Shown: positions 45,709 to 58,630, numbered from the stretch's first letter. The stretch: 64,000 bases of DNA from Adiantum capillus-veneris (GCA_014529385.2 CM043966.1:95974587-96038586); one strand, 5' to 3'. Program-made: numbers and translations. Notes: generated by a model from the sequence alone, not told the origin.

Positions 45709-46626
45709 ATCTTACGAGACAAATCGAACGGGCGTCCACCTGGTCGGACACGTAGCCCGTCAAAAACCACATTTGTACTCTATTAGTTTTCCAAGCTAGT
45801 GTAGTAATACTATGTGTAATCTTAATTCGAAAGTAGTGGATAAATTCCCTGAGTTGTAATGTTGTAATGATATTTGTATTGGTCCATGTGAGTCGGCCAC
45901 TGGCCATTTAGAATGCCCAAGATATAAAGGTCAATAACTTTAATATGAAAGAAGGCTTATCTTTAGAAGAAGAAAGAGCTCTATTGTACGTATGCTCAAG
46001 CTACGAAGCTGCTCCAACTTGTAATCAACTTTTCTAATGATTGAGTAATTTGTTTTCAATTCCAAAACTTGCATTGTGTTCCTCTCTCTTTGCTCTTTTA
46101 TTTAAGTGTAAGCATTGTCAGTTTTGTTGTGGTTCGTGAGTACGCGTCTGTGAGCCTAATCTTCATATTTGAGTGCTTAAATCACTGATTTTAGTCATTT
46201 TGACCATAGGAGAGTGTTCCTAGACCATAGGGCGACCTTTCTGGACTGATCTACTGCAGTTTTGAGGACTTTTTTCATTATGTATTGTGATTTACGTACC
46301 TTGTCGGATTGTGATCAGACTTTGTAGGATAGTGCCCCTAGGTGTCCTAGACCTCCTCCTAAAGTTTCATTGCATTTCGAGTCAGTTCGAGTGCCGAAAT
46401 GGCGTGATGACCTAGAGGTGTGAGAAAGGACATAGGCAGATTTCCCTTATCATTGAGTGTTGGTTTGCTTGTTGAGTTGGTGTGTTTTCTTGTTAAGGTT
46501 CACTTCTTAAGATTGACAATATCAAAGAGTCGTTGTACCCTATCCCAGTCACTTTCATAAGTATTGACATTATGTTTGAGCCAGATCATTATGCTACAAA
46601 TGTCCGTCGCGGCGACCCGCTAATAT
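45709..46626 (+). repeat. 3' LTR of copy 2
   Basis: It is nearly the reverse complement of 46779-47690. It starts near TCTTACGAGACA after the purine tract and ends near CCCGCTAAT. The following ATTGGCG resembles the start of a primer binding site. Confidence 0.75.
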
Positions 46627-46778
46627 TGGCGTGGAAGTCTTAGAAAGGAAGATTGCATCCTAGAGCGTTCAGTAGAAGATGAAGGTTATATTAAGGAACC
46701 ATTTCCAGAGGATTTTTTTGAACCCTTTGGATGGGATCAAATACTGGCAACCCTCGAATGTGCCCTTAGGTGTTATAC
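46627..46778 (+). repeat. Captured coding fragment between two facing LTRs
   Basis: Bases 46629-46762 repeat the coding text of 42667-42800 (gtggaagtcttagaaaggaa, through ggatgggatcaaatactggc) with few changes. It is a remnant of a family member, lying as spacer between the 3' LTRs of copies 2 and 3. Confidence 0.85.
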
Positions 46779-47690
46779 GTTAGCGGGTCATCGTGACGGA
46801 CGTCTGTAGCATAGCGATTTGGCACTAACATAATGTCAATACTCAGGGAAGCGACTCGGATGGGGCACAGAGACTCTTTGAGATCGTCAATATCAAGAAG
46901 TGAACCTTAACAAGCAAACACACCAACTCAACAAGCAAATCAACACTCAATGATCAGGGAAATCTACCTATGTCCTTTCTCACAGCTCTAGGTCATCACG
47001 CCATTTCGGCATTCAAATGGACTTGAAATGCAACGGAACTTTAGGAGGAGGTCTAGGACACCTAGGGACACTATCCTACCAAGTATAGTCACAATCCGAC
47101 AAGGTACCAAAATCACAATCCATCATGAAAATGGTTCTCAAAACTGCAAGAGATCAGTCCAGCAAGGTCGTCCTATGGTCTAGGAACACTCTCCTATGGT
47201 CAAAATGACTAAAATAGTGATTTAAGCACTCAAATTTGAAGATTAGGCTCACAGACGCGTACTCGCGAACCACAACAAAACTGACAATGCTTACACTTAA
47301 ATAAAATAGCAAAGAGAGAGGAACACAATGCAAGTTTCGGAATTGAAAAACGGATTACCCAATCGTTAGAAAAGTTGATTACAAGTTGGAGCAGCTTTGT
47401 AGCTTGAGCGTACGTACAGTAGAGCTCTTTCTTCTTCTAAAGATAAGCCTTCTTTCACATTAAATTTATTGACCTTTATCCCTAGGGCATTCTAAATGGC
47501 CAATGGTCGGCTCACACGGACCTTTACAATTATCATGGCATGATTATAGCTCAGGGCATTGAACTGCTACTCTAGAATCAAGATTTACCCGGAGTATCAC
47601 TACACTAGCTCAGAAAAATAATTGACTACAAATGTGGTGTCCGGCTACGTGTCCAGCTAGGTGGACGCCCATTTGATCTGTCTCTTAACA
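46779..47690 (-). repeat. 3' LTR of copy 3
   Basis: It begins near CGTTAGCGGGTC and ends CTCTTAACA, followed by ttctccccttcc, the complement of a polypurine tract. It matches 55490-55971 over its first 480 bp and the inverted copy 2 LTR throughout. Confidence 0.8.
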
Positions 47691-49080
47691 TTCTCCCCTT
47701 CCTAATTCGTGTTGCCCCTTGACACGACCTTGTGCAGGCTTGTCATAGGGTTGTCTTCAGCTTTGTCTTCAAAGTTGGACATCAGCTTGGGAAGTGCTTT
47801 ATCATTGATGACGCTCCCCCCTTCCTTGAGTAATTTGTATTTGTCGTGAAGAGTTCTTTGATTTTTTTGTCTTTGTCATTGACTTGCAATACTTCACTAG
47901 CTTTAGCACTATAAAACTCCTTATGTTTTGTCGTTGGGAGCTTTTTTGTTGAAGTTATCATTGTTTGTCCGTTGTCTTTGTATGACATTCTTTGTCTTTC
48001 CATTGATCGTTGAATCCTTGTCTTTAAGGTTGGTCTTTAGCTTTGGAAGAGCTTTGGCGTTAATGACACTCCCTCTTCCTTGAGTGATTCATATCTGCCA
48101 TGTTGTTGATACGTGACTTGATCTTTGATTATCGAGATAAATTTTCTTCTCATTGCGCACTCTTCTCTTTGTTGCCAGTCTTGGCCACCATGAAGAAGGA
48201 TTTTAATGCATTTGAGTTTATAGAACCAATCCATTTTGTGGCATGGACTTTATGATGGATATGCTTTCCATGTCCATTGTAATTTGAGTTGTCCGCAATA
48301 GGTCACCAATGTTGAAGCAGTGTGTGAGCTACTTTTGATTGTTTTTGATGACTTTCTTGTGGAATTTGTCATTGCTTGTTGTTGTAGGCCATTCTTTGAC
48401 TTGCCATTGTTTGATAGGGCTTTGTTGTCAACCTTGGAGGAGATAAAAATTTCTCTTGATAAGCATATGGAGACCTGCAATTTTGGCGCCAAGTCATTGT
48501 CAATTGATTTGGGTAGACATTTCCTTATTGTTGATGTAGAAGGAATATATACAAGAAGTTGATGATGAGGGTTTCTAGATTAGGGTCTTAAAACCTGGAT
48601 GACCAAAAGGAAAATACCCGGTGGGAAAAAAGTGCCTTTGGTATACGCTCTTATTGGAGTTGAGCATTTGGATTTGAAGTACCTATCATGCGATGTGAGT
48701 GCTTGGGAGAAATAAAGGAAGAGTGCCTAATGCAAGTGCCAATTATGGGACACTCTATATGCATACGAGAAATTGGTCGAACAAAAGCATGCAGTGTGAA
48801 AGAGGGATTTGATGGGTGCTGCAAGGAACAAATGTAGCACATGTGACATGAAAGGATGTCTCAATAGCTGCCACGTTTCCAAGAAGGGTTTTTTAATCTA
48901 GAAGCTTCTCCACTCATACCTCACTGTGTTGAGTGCATGAGTGTCTTTTGGACTACCTCCTTCACTTACCTCTATACTACAACGACTTCGACTCTTATGC
49001 TCACCTATACCAACATGAGCGACACAACGTAATTATGCTCAACTCTTCCAGCTTGTCAGTACCTAGAATAGATAAGACGC
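47691..49080 (-). other. 3' non-coding region of copy 3
   Basis: Homologous to 44.7-45.7 kb of copy 2 and, at 48.87-49.08 kb, to 1-300 of copy 1. No gene assigned. Confidence 0.6.
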
Positions 49081-50306
49081 TTAGACCACGAGAATATTAC
49101 ATGAAGTTTTGGGACTAACACCTTGCTCATTTAGTGGCTTGGCTACCCAACTCTGACTATTATGCCATGTATTTTTAATGGTGATTTGGACGTACCTATT
49201 CAAGGCCAGAAACCCAATTCCATAGGTTTTGGAATTTAGGCCTTTTCCATTATGTTGGTCTTTGGATGCCACCATTTTGTCGAATAGATTGGCATATTTT
49301 GGTTCCTCTTGACTTGCTTGTCGAGTGACTGATGTAGTCTTTGCTTTATCTTGCATGAGAAGTGGTTTAATTTGTGTATAGGTTCTTTGTGATTGAGTTT
49401 CATTTAGCAATTTTGGAACCCATCTTGTTTTTGGTCCGTGTGTGATCATCTTTTGCATTTTCTCCTTTTGCTCGATGACTTGATGGACAGTAGGCTTCGG
49501 TAGCCAGATCTGATGATTTCCATTGTAGAATCCTTGCTTTGGTATTGATGACAAGGTATCCATCTAGAGTTTGTAGCACCCTTAATGGTGACTGGTTGTT
49601 GGCTCTACCTATTGATTGTGTGCCTTTGGATGGAGCCTTGTGCTTCTTGATTGCTCATCATTTTTCCAGGTTGTTGAGCTATAATTTTTGGTAGCCATAT
49701 TTGAGTGTTACCTTCATAAAATCCTTGTACTTCGAGTATCTTGACTGGAATCATCCAATGTTGCACATGTTTGTGTTGGGTAGCTTTGTTGAATTCTGAA
49801 TTTGGTACCCATATGTGTCGTGTTGCTTGTTTGGAATATCTTTTTTTCTATTTTTTGTTGTTGTTCCTTCTCTTGTGAGGTGTTGGTCTTCCATTGATTG
49901 CTCTTCTTTCTCCTTGTAGAACTTCTTTCTTAAGGTGAGTAGATATATGCTGTTACTTTAGGCTTTTTGGCCCAAACATTAGCGTTTCCTTGGAAGTATC
50001 CCTGAGCAATGATTGACTCGATTGATGCTACCCACCCTATCACTTTTTGTTGTTCTGGTTGAACTTGTGCTTCATGTATTCAAATTGGGTCTTTGACTTG
50101 GATGTGATCTTTTGATACTAACACTTGGTTGATTCTCTTTGGCTTCTTCTGAATGCTTTTTTGTGATGGAAACTTTGGTTGATAGACTTTTTGCTTCGGT
50201 TTCCATAGCATTGTGGATGGTGTGGCTCTTGATGTAGAGACTTCATGAAAATTTTGATGGAGGCTTGTTGAAGGTAAAGTTGTCTTGCGAGGTTGATATA
50301 GGTCAA
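49081..50306 (-). pseudogene. Trp-repeat C-terminal region of copy 3
   Basis: Modules include KQGFYNGNHQIWLPKPTVHQ and GPKTRWVPKLLNETQ (about 49.54-49.39 kb), and further copies upstream (about 49.70 and 50.00 kb, the latter reading like QGYFQGNANVWAKKPK). Collinear with copies 1 and 2, in several frames. Confidence 0.6.
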
Positions 50307-50435
50307 ATTTTACCTTAGCTTTACCTTTTTCTGCTATGCTTGGTTGCTCCTTTTTTGCATTGACTTGAGGTGCTTTTGGGGGTTTTGATGGTGTTGTTGT
50401 TGAAGATTTCCTTGTGGTTGAAAGAAGATGGTCTT

Positions 50436-51267
50436 TCAGCTTTCTATTAGGATCAGACTCTCTTTGATATGATGGGAGTCGATTATGTGGAAAGTATCTT
50501 TATATTCCTCGATACTCAATTTGAGTATGGCTTCTATCATGCCAAAGCTAGAATTGGCATTTTTGAACTTGTGTATACAATCTCCTCTAGCTCGGTGATT
50601 GGCGGCTTTCCCCTCATTATCCACGTATCATAAGACATTAGATTCTTTGTTGCTTATGGATCTATCACAGCTGAACATGTGATTTTGAGTCCTGTTTCTC
50701 CGCATATTCTGAATTTGACCATTGTAGGAGACAGTTGATCTTCTTCCTTGTCCTCGTTCTTCTCCTGATTTTGCATTTGTTAGAACAATTAACGCGAAGC
50801 TTGGAAACTTTTCTTCTTCATCTACTTTCATTTGTGCTTTTTTTTCCCTACTTCTTGAAAACAACGTTTGTTGATTCTTCGGGTATGTCAATGATGACAT
50901 ATTTTGGTTGTTGCTCTGCTTCCTTTGTTTCACTTCTACCTCATGCTCAATGACATAGCCATTGGTTTGACATTTTCTTGTTTCACACTCACAAACCTCG
51001 TTGGCTTCCTTCAACACCTTTATTGTAAACAAGGGAGTTATATCATAGCCATCTTCATCAAAAAAATTTGGTGTTGGTTGCCTCATTTACACAAACATCA
51101 GGGGTTGGTAGTATTTGATCCCATCCAAAGGGTTCAAACAAATCCTCTGAAAATGGTTCCTTAATATAATCTTTATCTTCTACTAAACACTCGAGGATGC
51201 AATCTTCCTTTCTAAGACTTCCACGCCCCGAAGCTCCGCACATCCCAATATGCGCTTTGTTTTGCAA
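50436..51267 (-). pseudogene. Second protease-like domain and acidic linker of copy 3
   Basis: CGASGRGSLRKEDCILECLV, EDKDYIKEPFSEDLFEPFGW and ATNTKFF fragments parallel the other copies. The second domain includes SFGMIEAILKLSIEEYKDTF. Copy 3 continues past the point where copy 1 has a TAG, so that stop is not a conserved readthrough codon. Confidence 0.6.
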
Positions 51268-51399
51268 CCAAGCATGTATCTTTGTTTCTTATTCAATTGT
51301 GGAGTGTAATTCTTCCCCCGGGGCTCGCTCTACATCTCTATAACTATGATCTTTGACATAATTTTTGAAGTGACCTCTTTGTCTCTCAAGTACATATAG

Positions 51400-52166
51400 T
51401 CAGTCTTGTACCATTTTGAGCTGACGCATGAATGGTCTATTCAATATGATGTCAAAGTTGTTACTCTTGTCAAATTTCATTATCGCAAAGGTATGCTCAT
51501 ACTCTATGCCACACGAGGATACAATGATTTGTTCTAATATTCCAATCGATCTCTCCACGTATCCATATGCTATTTGCAATTTCAATTGAGTTTTCGTAAG
51601 AGCGGGTTTTTCCCATTTTTTCCATATTTCTTTGGTTGCAATGGCAATTCTTGCTCCACTATCTAATATAGCAACCGTCTTTACTCCTTTGTACTCAAGT
51701 GGTAAGGTGGTGTTTCCTTCTTCTCCTTCACAATAGTCACCCACGCTATTTACTGGTACTGGCTTTGTCTGTGGTTTCTTAGGTGAGGTGTCATCCATGT
51801 TTTTGTCCGTAAGTTGGTCATGTGAAGGGATTTTCAACCCCATGTTTTCCATGTTTTTTTCCATTTGGCGCCATGATTTGAATGCGTAGATTTGGGACAC
51901 TATATTGTGTTTGATCTCCCTTTTTGAGAACTCCTCTACAAATTCTTGTAAGAGCTGTGCTATGTTGGGAAAATCATCTCTGTTTAGAGGTTGGAACCAC
52001 GTCAAAGCTGTTCCTTCTAATGTCAATCCAAATCCCTCATACGAGTATGGAAATCTGCAATCTGTTCAACTCTCAAAACTTGTTTAAAGATTGAGACATG
52101 AGCATATGGATCCTTTGACCCACTGTATTTTGTTTTAACACGTTGATCCACTTGATATGGTCTTAA
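51400..52166 (-). pseudogene. Gag core fused to retropepsin by internal deletion, copy 3
   Basis: MTLEGTALTWFQPLNRDDFP and EFVEEFSKREIKHNIV are the gag C-terminal core. At about 51,865 the frame passes directly to WRQMEKNMENMG, which in copy 2 lies just before the protease. The zinc knuckles and most of the linker are therefore deleted in frame. The protease site reads AILDSGARIAIATKE, with Gly replaced by Arg after DSGA. TAA at 52164-52166 separates this from the N-terminal part. Confidence 0.7.
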
Positions 52167-52646
52167 TTATTGTGGTTCAGTCACCAATCTAACCAATATG
52201 TGGTCTTGTGAAAAGAAGTCTCTCGTTCTCTCCTCTCGTCTTGGAGAAAATCTTGGTGGAATCCTCTCTGATATGTGCTCTGGCATAGTTTTTGGTTGAA
52301 AGTAAGTAGAGATCGGAGTACTCTTGTATGTGCATTGTTCTAAGTCAATTGGATCAACAAGTTTGTACTCTCTTCCATACTTATCTACCATCAAAACTTG
52401 AATTGCATGGGCATCTGTATACATGAATGCATACAGGTTCTTATGGGTGGTCAACTCTCTGGCATAGGGCTCTACACACTTGTAGAAGATATATGGATCC
52501 TCGTTTGTGAACCTACATAAGCCCTCATGAGCATAATCTGTAAGTACTCTCAAGGATTTATTGGTTTTGATAAATTTTACGTTTGGTTTGTTGATCAGAG
52601 GATGCCTCTCCTCTAGGTATTCTCCCAATCCCCCTATTGTAGGCAT
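52167..52646 (-). pseudogene. Gag N-terminal region, copy 3
   Basis: An open segment of 159 codons starts MPTIGGLGEYLEERHPLINK and continues in frame with the gag core after a TAA. It is not preserved in copy 1. No known domain is recognised. It provides the best estimate of the family's gag start. Confidence 0.6.
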
Positions 52647-52649
52647 TGA

Positions 52650-55470
52650 AGCGTTTTCATGTCTCTGAGTGGAGTAGAGAACCTGGTGGTGGATGATTTG
52701 TCATCGTCAAGGCTCACTCAAAACTCTCAAGATAGTCCTTGACAATCTCACTTTGGCTTAGTGCAACTTATCCCTTTTTACCCCTGGTAGGGTCTCTCAA
52801 AAGTTAGGTCTTTGTGGCCTTTTGGTCTTTGGAAATTGGTCTTGGGACCCTAAAATTTTGGAATTAAAAAACCTAGAAAGCTTTCCTATTGCCCGCAAGC
52901 TTTCTTCCTGGATATACCTGACTCGCTTTGGAGTTGTCTATCAAAAGTTAGAGCAATTGTAGTGAACTGCACTTGAAACAGCACTCAAAACAGTTTCAGG
53001 ACCATAACACAGGAACTTTGGCTTGTATCTTGGTCTCCAGAAGGTATTTTTAGCTCAAACTTGAGAATTAGGATGTACTTAAGTATTTCTAGAGGATCAC
53101 CAAGTCAGTACCCCCACTATGCTGAGGTACATGGATCGCGATCCATGTTCCTTTGTCAAAAAAAATTCTCCAAATTTTGACAGTATGTAGGCACGGTCAT
53201 ATGCAGTCTGTATACTAATTTTCATCGAATTTTAACACCGAGGTACATGAATCATGATCCATCTTCAACCACATCTAGACTTGATCTCTTAGGAGTTTGT
53301 TCCTGACTATGTCCACAAGCTAAATCTCAAAATATTGTCGTATTTGGACTTGGTTTGATAGGTCAAATTGCCAACACTAGGTCTGCACTGCGGTTTTCTG
53401 TCTATCACCTGTTTTGCTTCTTTTTTACCCAATTTTTTCTCAATTTATTTCACAACTAGGCTTGGGTATATGTACCCTTATGTGTGCATTAATGATTTGG
53501 AAAGTTTTAGGTCAAGCTCTCAGTATGGGTACGTGGATCGCAATCCATGTTTAGAGCCCAAATTTACTTCTCTTGGTACCATCAAAATCAGCATGATTAG
53601 AATGTCCTATGGTATCAAATGTTTTTGAAAATTGACCTCTGGATTGAAAATTAGGTCAATTCTGGCACTTGCTTAGAGTACTTGGCAGTTCTTGGCTTTT
53701 GGTCTAGTTTTTTATATCCAAATTCAATTTTGAAAAGACCACTATACTCCTTGTGGTGTCCTCTAGCTATGGTGCAAATATGGTATCAGTCTGTGACAAA
53801 GGAACATGGATTGCGATCAATGTACCTATGTGTCAGATAGTAATGAGACTTGACATATAGCTTACCCTTGGTCTCCTGATCCTTGCTATATGGTTTTTGT
53901 GTGATTTAAACTTGTTTAGATCAGACAAAAGTCAATCTTTAGGTCTGTTTTAGGGTTTTTCTCTTTGCATTGTTTTGTCCCACTTTTTGATTTTTTTGAC
54001 AAAACTCCTTTAGGGACTTTTGTTCACAATGGTCTCTGCTACAAACTAAAAAACTTATTGTGCAAAAATTTATCAGGGGTACATTGATCGCGATCCATGT
54101 TCCACCACTTTTGGATTTGAACTTGGGTGTGATAATAGCTTGTGATGTTTGTAGCTTGCTCCACAAAGAATTTCTAGATTTGGATCAGTTTTGCCCAACC
54201 AAAACTCACTTCTACAGTCTGTTGTGACAGTTTTGAATGAACTATTTTTGGCTCTTTTGACCACTTTTTACAAACTTTTGAATATGGTTCTTTTGAGAAA
54301 AATGTTTGTCTATGTCTCAACTACCTACTACTAAAATCTCAGCCAAATTTTTTTCAATTTTTATCATGAGGTACATGGATCGCGATCCATGTTTGACCTC
54401 ATTTTGACATGAAACGTGGTCAACTTATAGTCCATGTTATGGTGACACTCTTCCCCAAATCATTTTGAATTTGGCCAACTTTTTCCTAGTCAAAATTGAA
54501 TTTTTCTTTCTGCCCTGCGGTTTTTGAACTAGTTTTTGTATTTGGCTATTTTGACCAACTTTTTTCAATTTTTTGACATGGTCCCTTTTGGCAAAGTTGT
54601 TCCACTAGTTATCAGGGATGTAATTGTCAAAACTCACTCCTAAATGTCAAAAGGTACATGGATCGCGATCCATGTTTGACAACATTTTTTAATGCAATTT
54701 CTCTATTCCCTGTAGAAGCCAAATCTCACCACTTTTTTAATTTGGATCTCAAAAAGTTGAAAAATCCCAATTTTGTGTCTACAATGCCTGTTTCATTGTT
54801 TTTGGCCTAATAGCCAATTCTGATATAATTTTTGACTTTTTCTTTCAAGAAAACTTGATCAAAGCAACATCCCACTAATGCTCAGTGTCTCTGATCACTT
54901 TTCACCAAAAATGGTCTATGGGGTACATGGATCGCAATCCATGTTCCTCCACAGAATCGAGCCAGACTTTCCATATTGCTTCTAGAGAGTATATTGATGC
55001 CTTTGATCCACAAATTTTTGACTATGGATCACTTTTGAGGTCTCTACCATCAAATTTTTAGAATTTCAGTGTTATGGTCATTTCGGCCAAAATATGGTTT
55101 TCACCCTTTTTTCCCTCAATCTTTTAGCCCAAATTTAATGGTGGTAGTTTCTACTTACCCTACTCCTAGGTACTAAAATGAAACATGAAACAAAAACAAA
55201 TGAAACGGTACAAAATAAAGTCAAAAGTCTAGAACAGCACTCTAAAAGCATAGAGATAATCGAAGAATGAAATGCTTTTGGCTATCTCACTCACAACCCT
55301 CTTTTCCTCTCGAGAATAGATTAAACAAGTCCTCGACTTCTAGACTCTACCAAGAACTAAACCTCATGTCTAGCTGCTTCACTTCTAAAGTGTAAATGGA
55401 ATGGAGAGACAAATCTTCAAAACAGAATGCTCTAAATATGCTCTAGGTCACTCACCATCTAAGGATCGTA
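52650..55470 (-). other. 5' leader of copy 3 (non-coding)
   Basis: AT-rich, no ORF. Most of it is degenerate units of about 280 bp carrying palindromes (next entry). It lies between the primer site and gag, as in copy 1. Confidence 0.65.
53129..54944. repeat. Palindrome array, consensus ACATGGATCGCGATCCATGT, about 280-bp spacing
   Basis: Palindromes start at 53129, 53245, 53531, 53804, 54081, 54373, 54656 and 54925. Intervals are 116, 286, 273, 277, 292, 283 and 269 bp. Those at 53129, 54373 and 54656 are perfect 20-bp dyads. Others differ mainly at CpG: TCATGA, TCGCAA (twice), TTGCGA. The arrangement (one short first interval, then longer ones) repeats that of the copy 1 array. Confidence 0.9.
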
Positions 55471-55487
55471 TCCTCGACAATGGCGCA
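55471..55487 (-). promoter_or_regulatory. Degenerate primer binding site, tRNA-Asp type, copy 3
   Basis: The plus strand TCCTCGACAATGGCGCA resembles the tRNA-Asp 3' end with several mismatches, at the expected place two bases inside the LTR. Confidence 0.55.
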
Positions 55488-55489
55488 AA

Positions 55490-55971
55490 TGTTAGTGGGG
55501 CGTTGCCAGACGAACGTCTGTAGCATAGCGATCTGACACTAACATAATGTCAATACTCAGGGAAGTGACTAAGATGAGACACAAAGACTCTTTGAAATTG
55601 TCAATCTCGAGAAGTGAACCTTAACAAGCAAACACACCAACTCAACAAGCAAACCAACACTCAATGATCAAGGAAATCTGCTTATGTCCTTTCTCACAAC
55701 TCCAGGTCATCACGTCATTTCGGCACTTGAACGGACTCGAAATGCAAGGAAACTTTAGGAGGAGGTCTAGGACACCTAAGGGCACTTCCTACCAAGTCTG
55801 GTCACAATCCGATAAGGTACCAAAATCACAATCCATCATGAAAAAGGGCCTGAAAACTGTAACAAATCGGTCCAGACAGGTCGCCCTATTTTCTAGGAAC
55901 ATTCTCCTATGGTCAAAATGACTAAAAACATTGAGTTAATCACTCAATCTGAAGATTAAGCTCAGAGACGC
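55490..55971 (-). repeat. 5' LTR of copy 3, truncated by insertion of element D
   Basis: Starts TGTTAGTGGGG and aligns with 46779-47260. Homology ends at ...CTCAGAGACGC where element D begins. Confidence 0.8.
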
Positions 55972-56982
55972 TGAGGCGGTCCGGGGTGGGCAACAAGAGA
56001 GGCGACCTCTAAACACCTCACAAGGCTCCCGGACTGCTCAATTGAAGCTGGGGCAACCACAAGCACAACACAACAACAAACCCACAGCCAAACCTAAACA
56101 AGATAGGGGCACCACCTAGTGATGGTATGCGAACTAGGACATAAGAGCGATTTTGTCACAACCAAAAAGATGCACCACAAAACACACACAAGCAACCTCA
56201 CACCAAGGCACACACAAAATGGACTAGGGAGAGCTAAAGCAAAGGGAAGAGAGAGAGAGAGAGAGAGAGAGGAATGGAACTTGCATAATACCTTGTTTGT
56301 GACTTGCAAGTGGAGATGGTTGGTTATGATGCTATTGTAGAGCTTGTACAAAGCTAACTTAATGCTTAGTGAATGCTAAACATTGCCAACACACACACAC
56401 ACTATCTTAGGGTGTGGGAGATCTCTCACCGCAATACCCTCTTACAATGGACACAAAACTGCCAATCAAAACACACTAGAACACTTTCTCAAACAAGATC
56501 AAATGATAGAAACTTAAAATTCACAAGTCACCTTGAATTCACCAAACCGTATTGCACAAGTAGAAGGACGAAGATTTGAACGTCAAATCACGTCTTTGAT
56601 GAACCAAGCCTCAATTTATTGATGATGGAGGAACATATACAATAGTAGTTTTGAGGTTTTGAACTCACACTCTCTCACTTGCAATGTGTAGCTTTGAAAG
56701 CTTTTCTCACATCAAAAGCGAAGCTCACAAAGTGGTTGCTACTCCTAAGTCTCTCCTCACGCATAGAGTGTTGGGGTGCTAATGTGAGATATTGGGGGGT
56801 GCCTTTACAAGAAGGAGAAGGGCCTATTTATAGGTTGAAGACCCCTTCATTAAGATTATTGAAAATCTTAATTTATAAGCTAACAAATAAAAACATTGCG
56901 GGCCTTCTTTATCTGCTTGAGTCATGGATGTGGGCTCAAAAGAGAGCATTATTGATGGTAGATAAGGTGAAAGTAGAGTTCT

Positions 56983-57031
<49 letters not shown>

Positions 57032-58630
57032 ACTATGCACATGTTTTGAGGTGAGGTGTCTTTTATGGTTAGGTCAATGGCTATTTTGTGTTAGTATGTT
57101 AGTGGTTAGTGTTAGTAATCATCACTAGAAAGTTAATGATATATTTACAATCGGTAGATTGAGGTGGATGGTTGAAGTAAGATGGTTGAATGAAGTGAGG
57201 AAATCCTTGTGATGGTGAAGCTTGAAGAAGTTTTGGACTTACTTGTGTAGGTTCTCAAAATGACTATCGATCTTCTTCTTCTTCTCTTCTTTATGCCACC
57301 GCCGTCAAGGTTGATTATCGCAATGAAAATGGAAATTCGGTTGATGAGATCTCTCAATTTGCAGAGGTTAAGCATGGTTTACATGCTGAATTTTATGTAT
57401 ATAGAGAAGGGATAAGATGGAATTGTACTTTGGAAGTAATAGAGAGAGGCATAGAGATGGTGTATGTACATATAGAGTTCATATGAGAGCTACCAAAGTA
57501 AGAGGGGAGATTAATGGTGAAGAAGGTAAGAGAAACCATGGAAGGTACAGGTTTGAGTGAGTGATTGAGAAAAATGAGTGTGTGTGTGTGTGTGTGTGTG
57601 TAGAAGTGTGGAAAGAGGTGAGAGAACACTATGGGCTACTTGTGAGAAAAGTGGACAGACTGGGGTGCAATCAAAAGCTCATACCTTACCGGTGGTAGCT
57701 CCAAAAATTATGAAAATGTTTGAGGTGATTATTCAGCTCTTGCTCTACATTTTGTCTTCTAACCATCGCTTCAAATTTGGAGTGGAGATGGATATAAAAA
57801 ATCCAACCAGAATGTCTATTTTTCTTCACAAAAATTTCTTCAGTGGTCCCCCTTTTTGTTGAATTTGCATATGGCTCCAAAGGTGAGCCCCTCCTTGCAT
57901 TAGAGCATGACCTAATTGATTCTTAGGGGTTTGAAAATATACATACTTTTGAATTATGCATAAATATAATATATGGATATGATGGGAAAAAACAGACTAG
58001 TATATGTAAACAATTCATGGAATCTAGAATAGTGTGGGCAAAAAATAAATATATGAAAATATAGGGAATCAAATGAGGAGGACACTTGTTTGTTTTTGTT
58101 GATGTATATTTATTTACAAGAGGTAAGAAGAAATACCTGTAGAAAATAAAAATTTAGTGAAAGGCAATGACTAAAGGTAGAAGGTATTTTTGAGGTTTTT
58201 CCTTGGAGTGGATTCATACCAAAAATAAGAGAAGCTTGCATGAAATGATTTTTTATAGAATACATAGGTAAGAAAGATTATGGTAATTGTGAGTAAATGT
58301 AATAGCATACTTAAGAAAATAACTCACACCTACGTAAAAATATTTAAATAATTATGAAAAAATCCTATTTTTAGACCCTATATACAATGAAATATTCACA
58401 CAGCAATGGGCCATAATATACTTTGGATTTTATTTTTATTTATTTTTTTGGCTCAATTAGCTCAGTGACTAGTTAGCTGAGGGTTCCAAGAAGATATGAA
58501 AAAAGTCCCCTAACTCACATACGCCTATGTACAATGAAAAGGTAAGAATAGCCACAGTGTTTAGGTGATTTTAGTAGGGCTATGTAGCTCACTATGGCAA
58601 TTACGGAGAGCCAAAAAATGGCTATCATTA
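55972..58630 (-). repeat. 3' LTR of element D, about 2.66 kb
   Basis: The outer edge is set by the match to 63930. The inner edge is placed before gccctcccca, the complement of a polypurine tract. Contains GA runs (56249-56271, 56987-57029), a GT run (57577-57601) and no gene. Confidence 0.6.

Larger units (their letters stand above)
41336..46626 (+). mobile_element. LTR retroelement copy 2 of the gag-protease family, 5'-truncated
   Basis: Homology to copy 1 starts at ILKAYEATL (about 41,340) and continues through linker, protease, second protease-like domain, Trp repeats, a 3' non-coding region, a purine tract and the 3' LTR (about 45709-46626). Leader, gag core and knuckles are absent, replaced by the TNP2 fragment. 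Many stops and frame changes make it non-functional. No reverse transcriptase or integrase is seen. Confidence 0.8.
46779..55971 (-). mobile_element. LTR retroelement copy 3 of the gag-protease family
   Basis: It has a 3' LTR at 46779-47690 and a 5' LTR from 55490, cut at 55971 by element D. A worn tRNA-Asp-like primer site lies at 55471-55487. Inside are a leader with a palindrome array, gag, a deletion of the knuckle/linker region, protease, second domain, Trp repeats and 3' non-coding DNA. The LTRs differ at roughly a tenth of positions by eye. It has no pol domain. Confidence 0.82.

Noticed and set aside
58440-58500. tRNA-like phrase ggctcaattagctcagtgac
   Set aside because: Box A resembles a tRNA gene, but no box B or cloverleaf follows.
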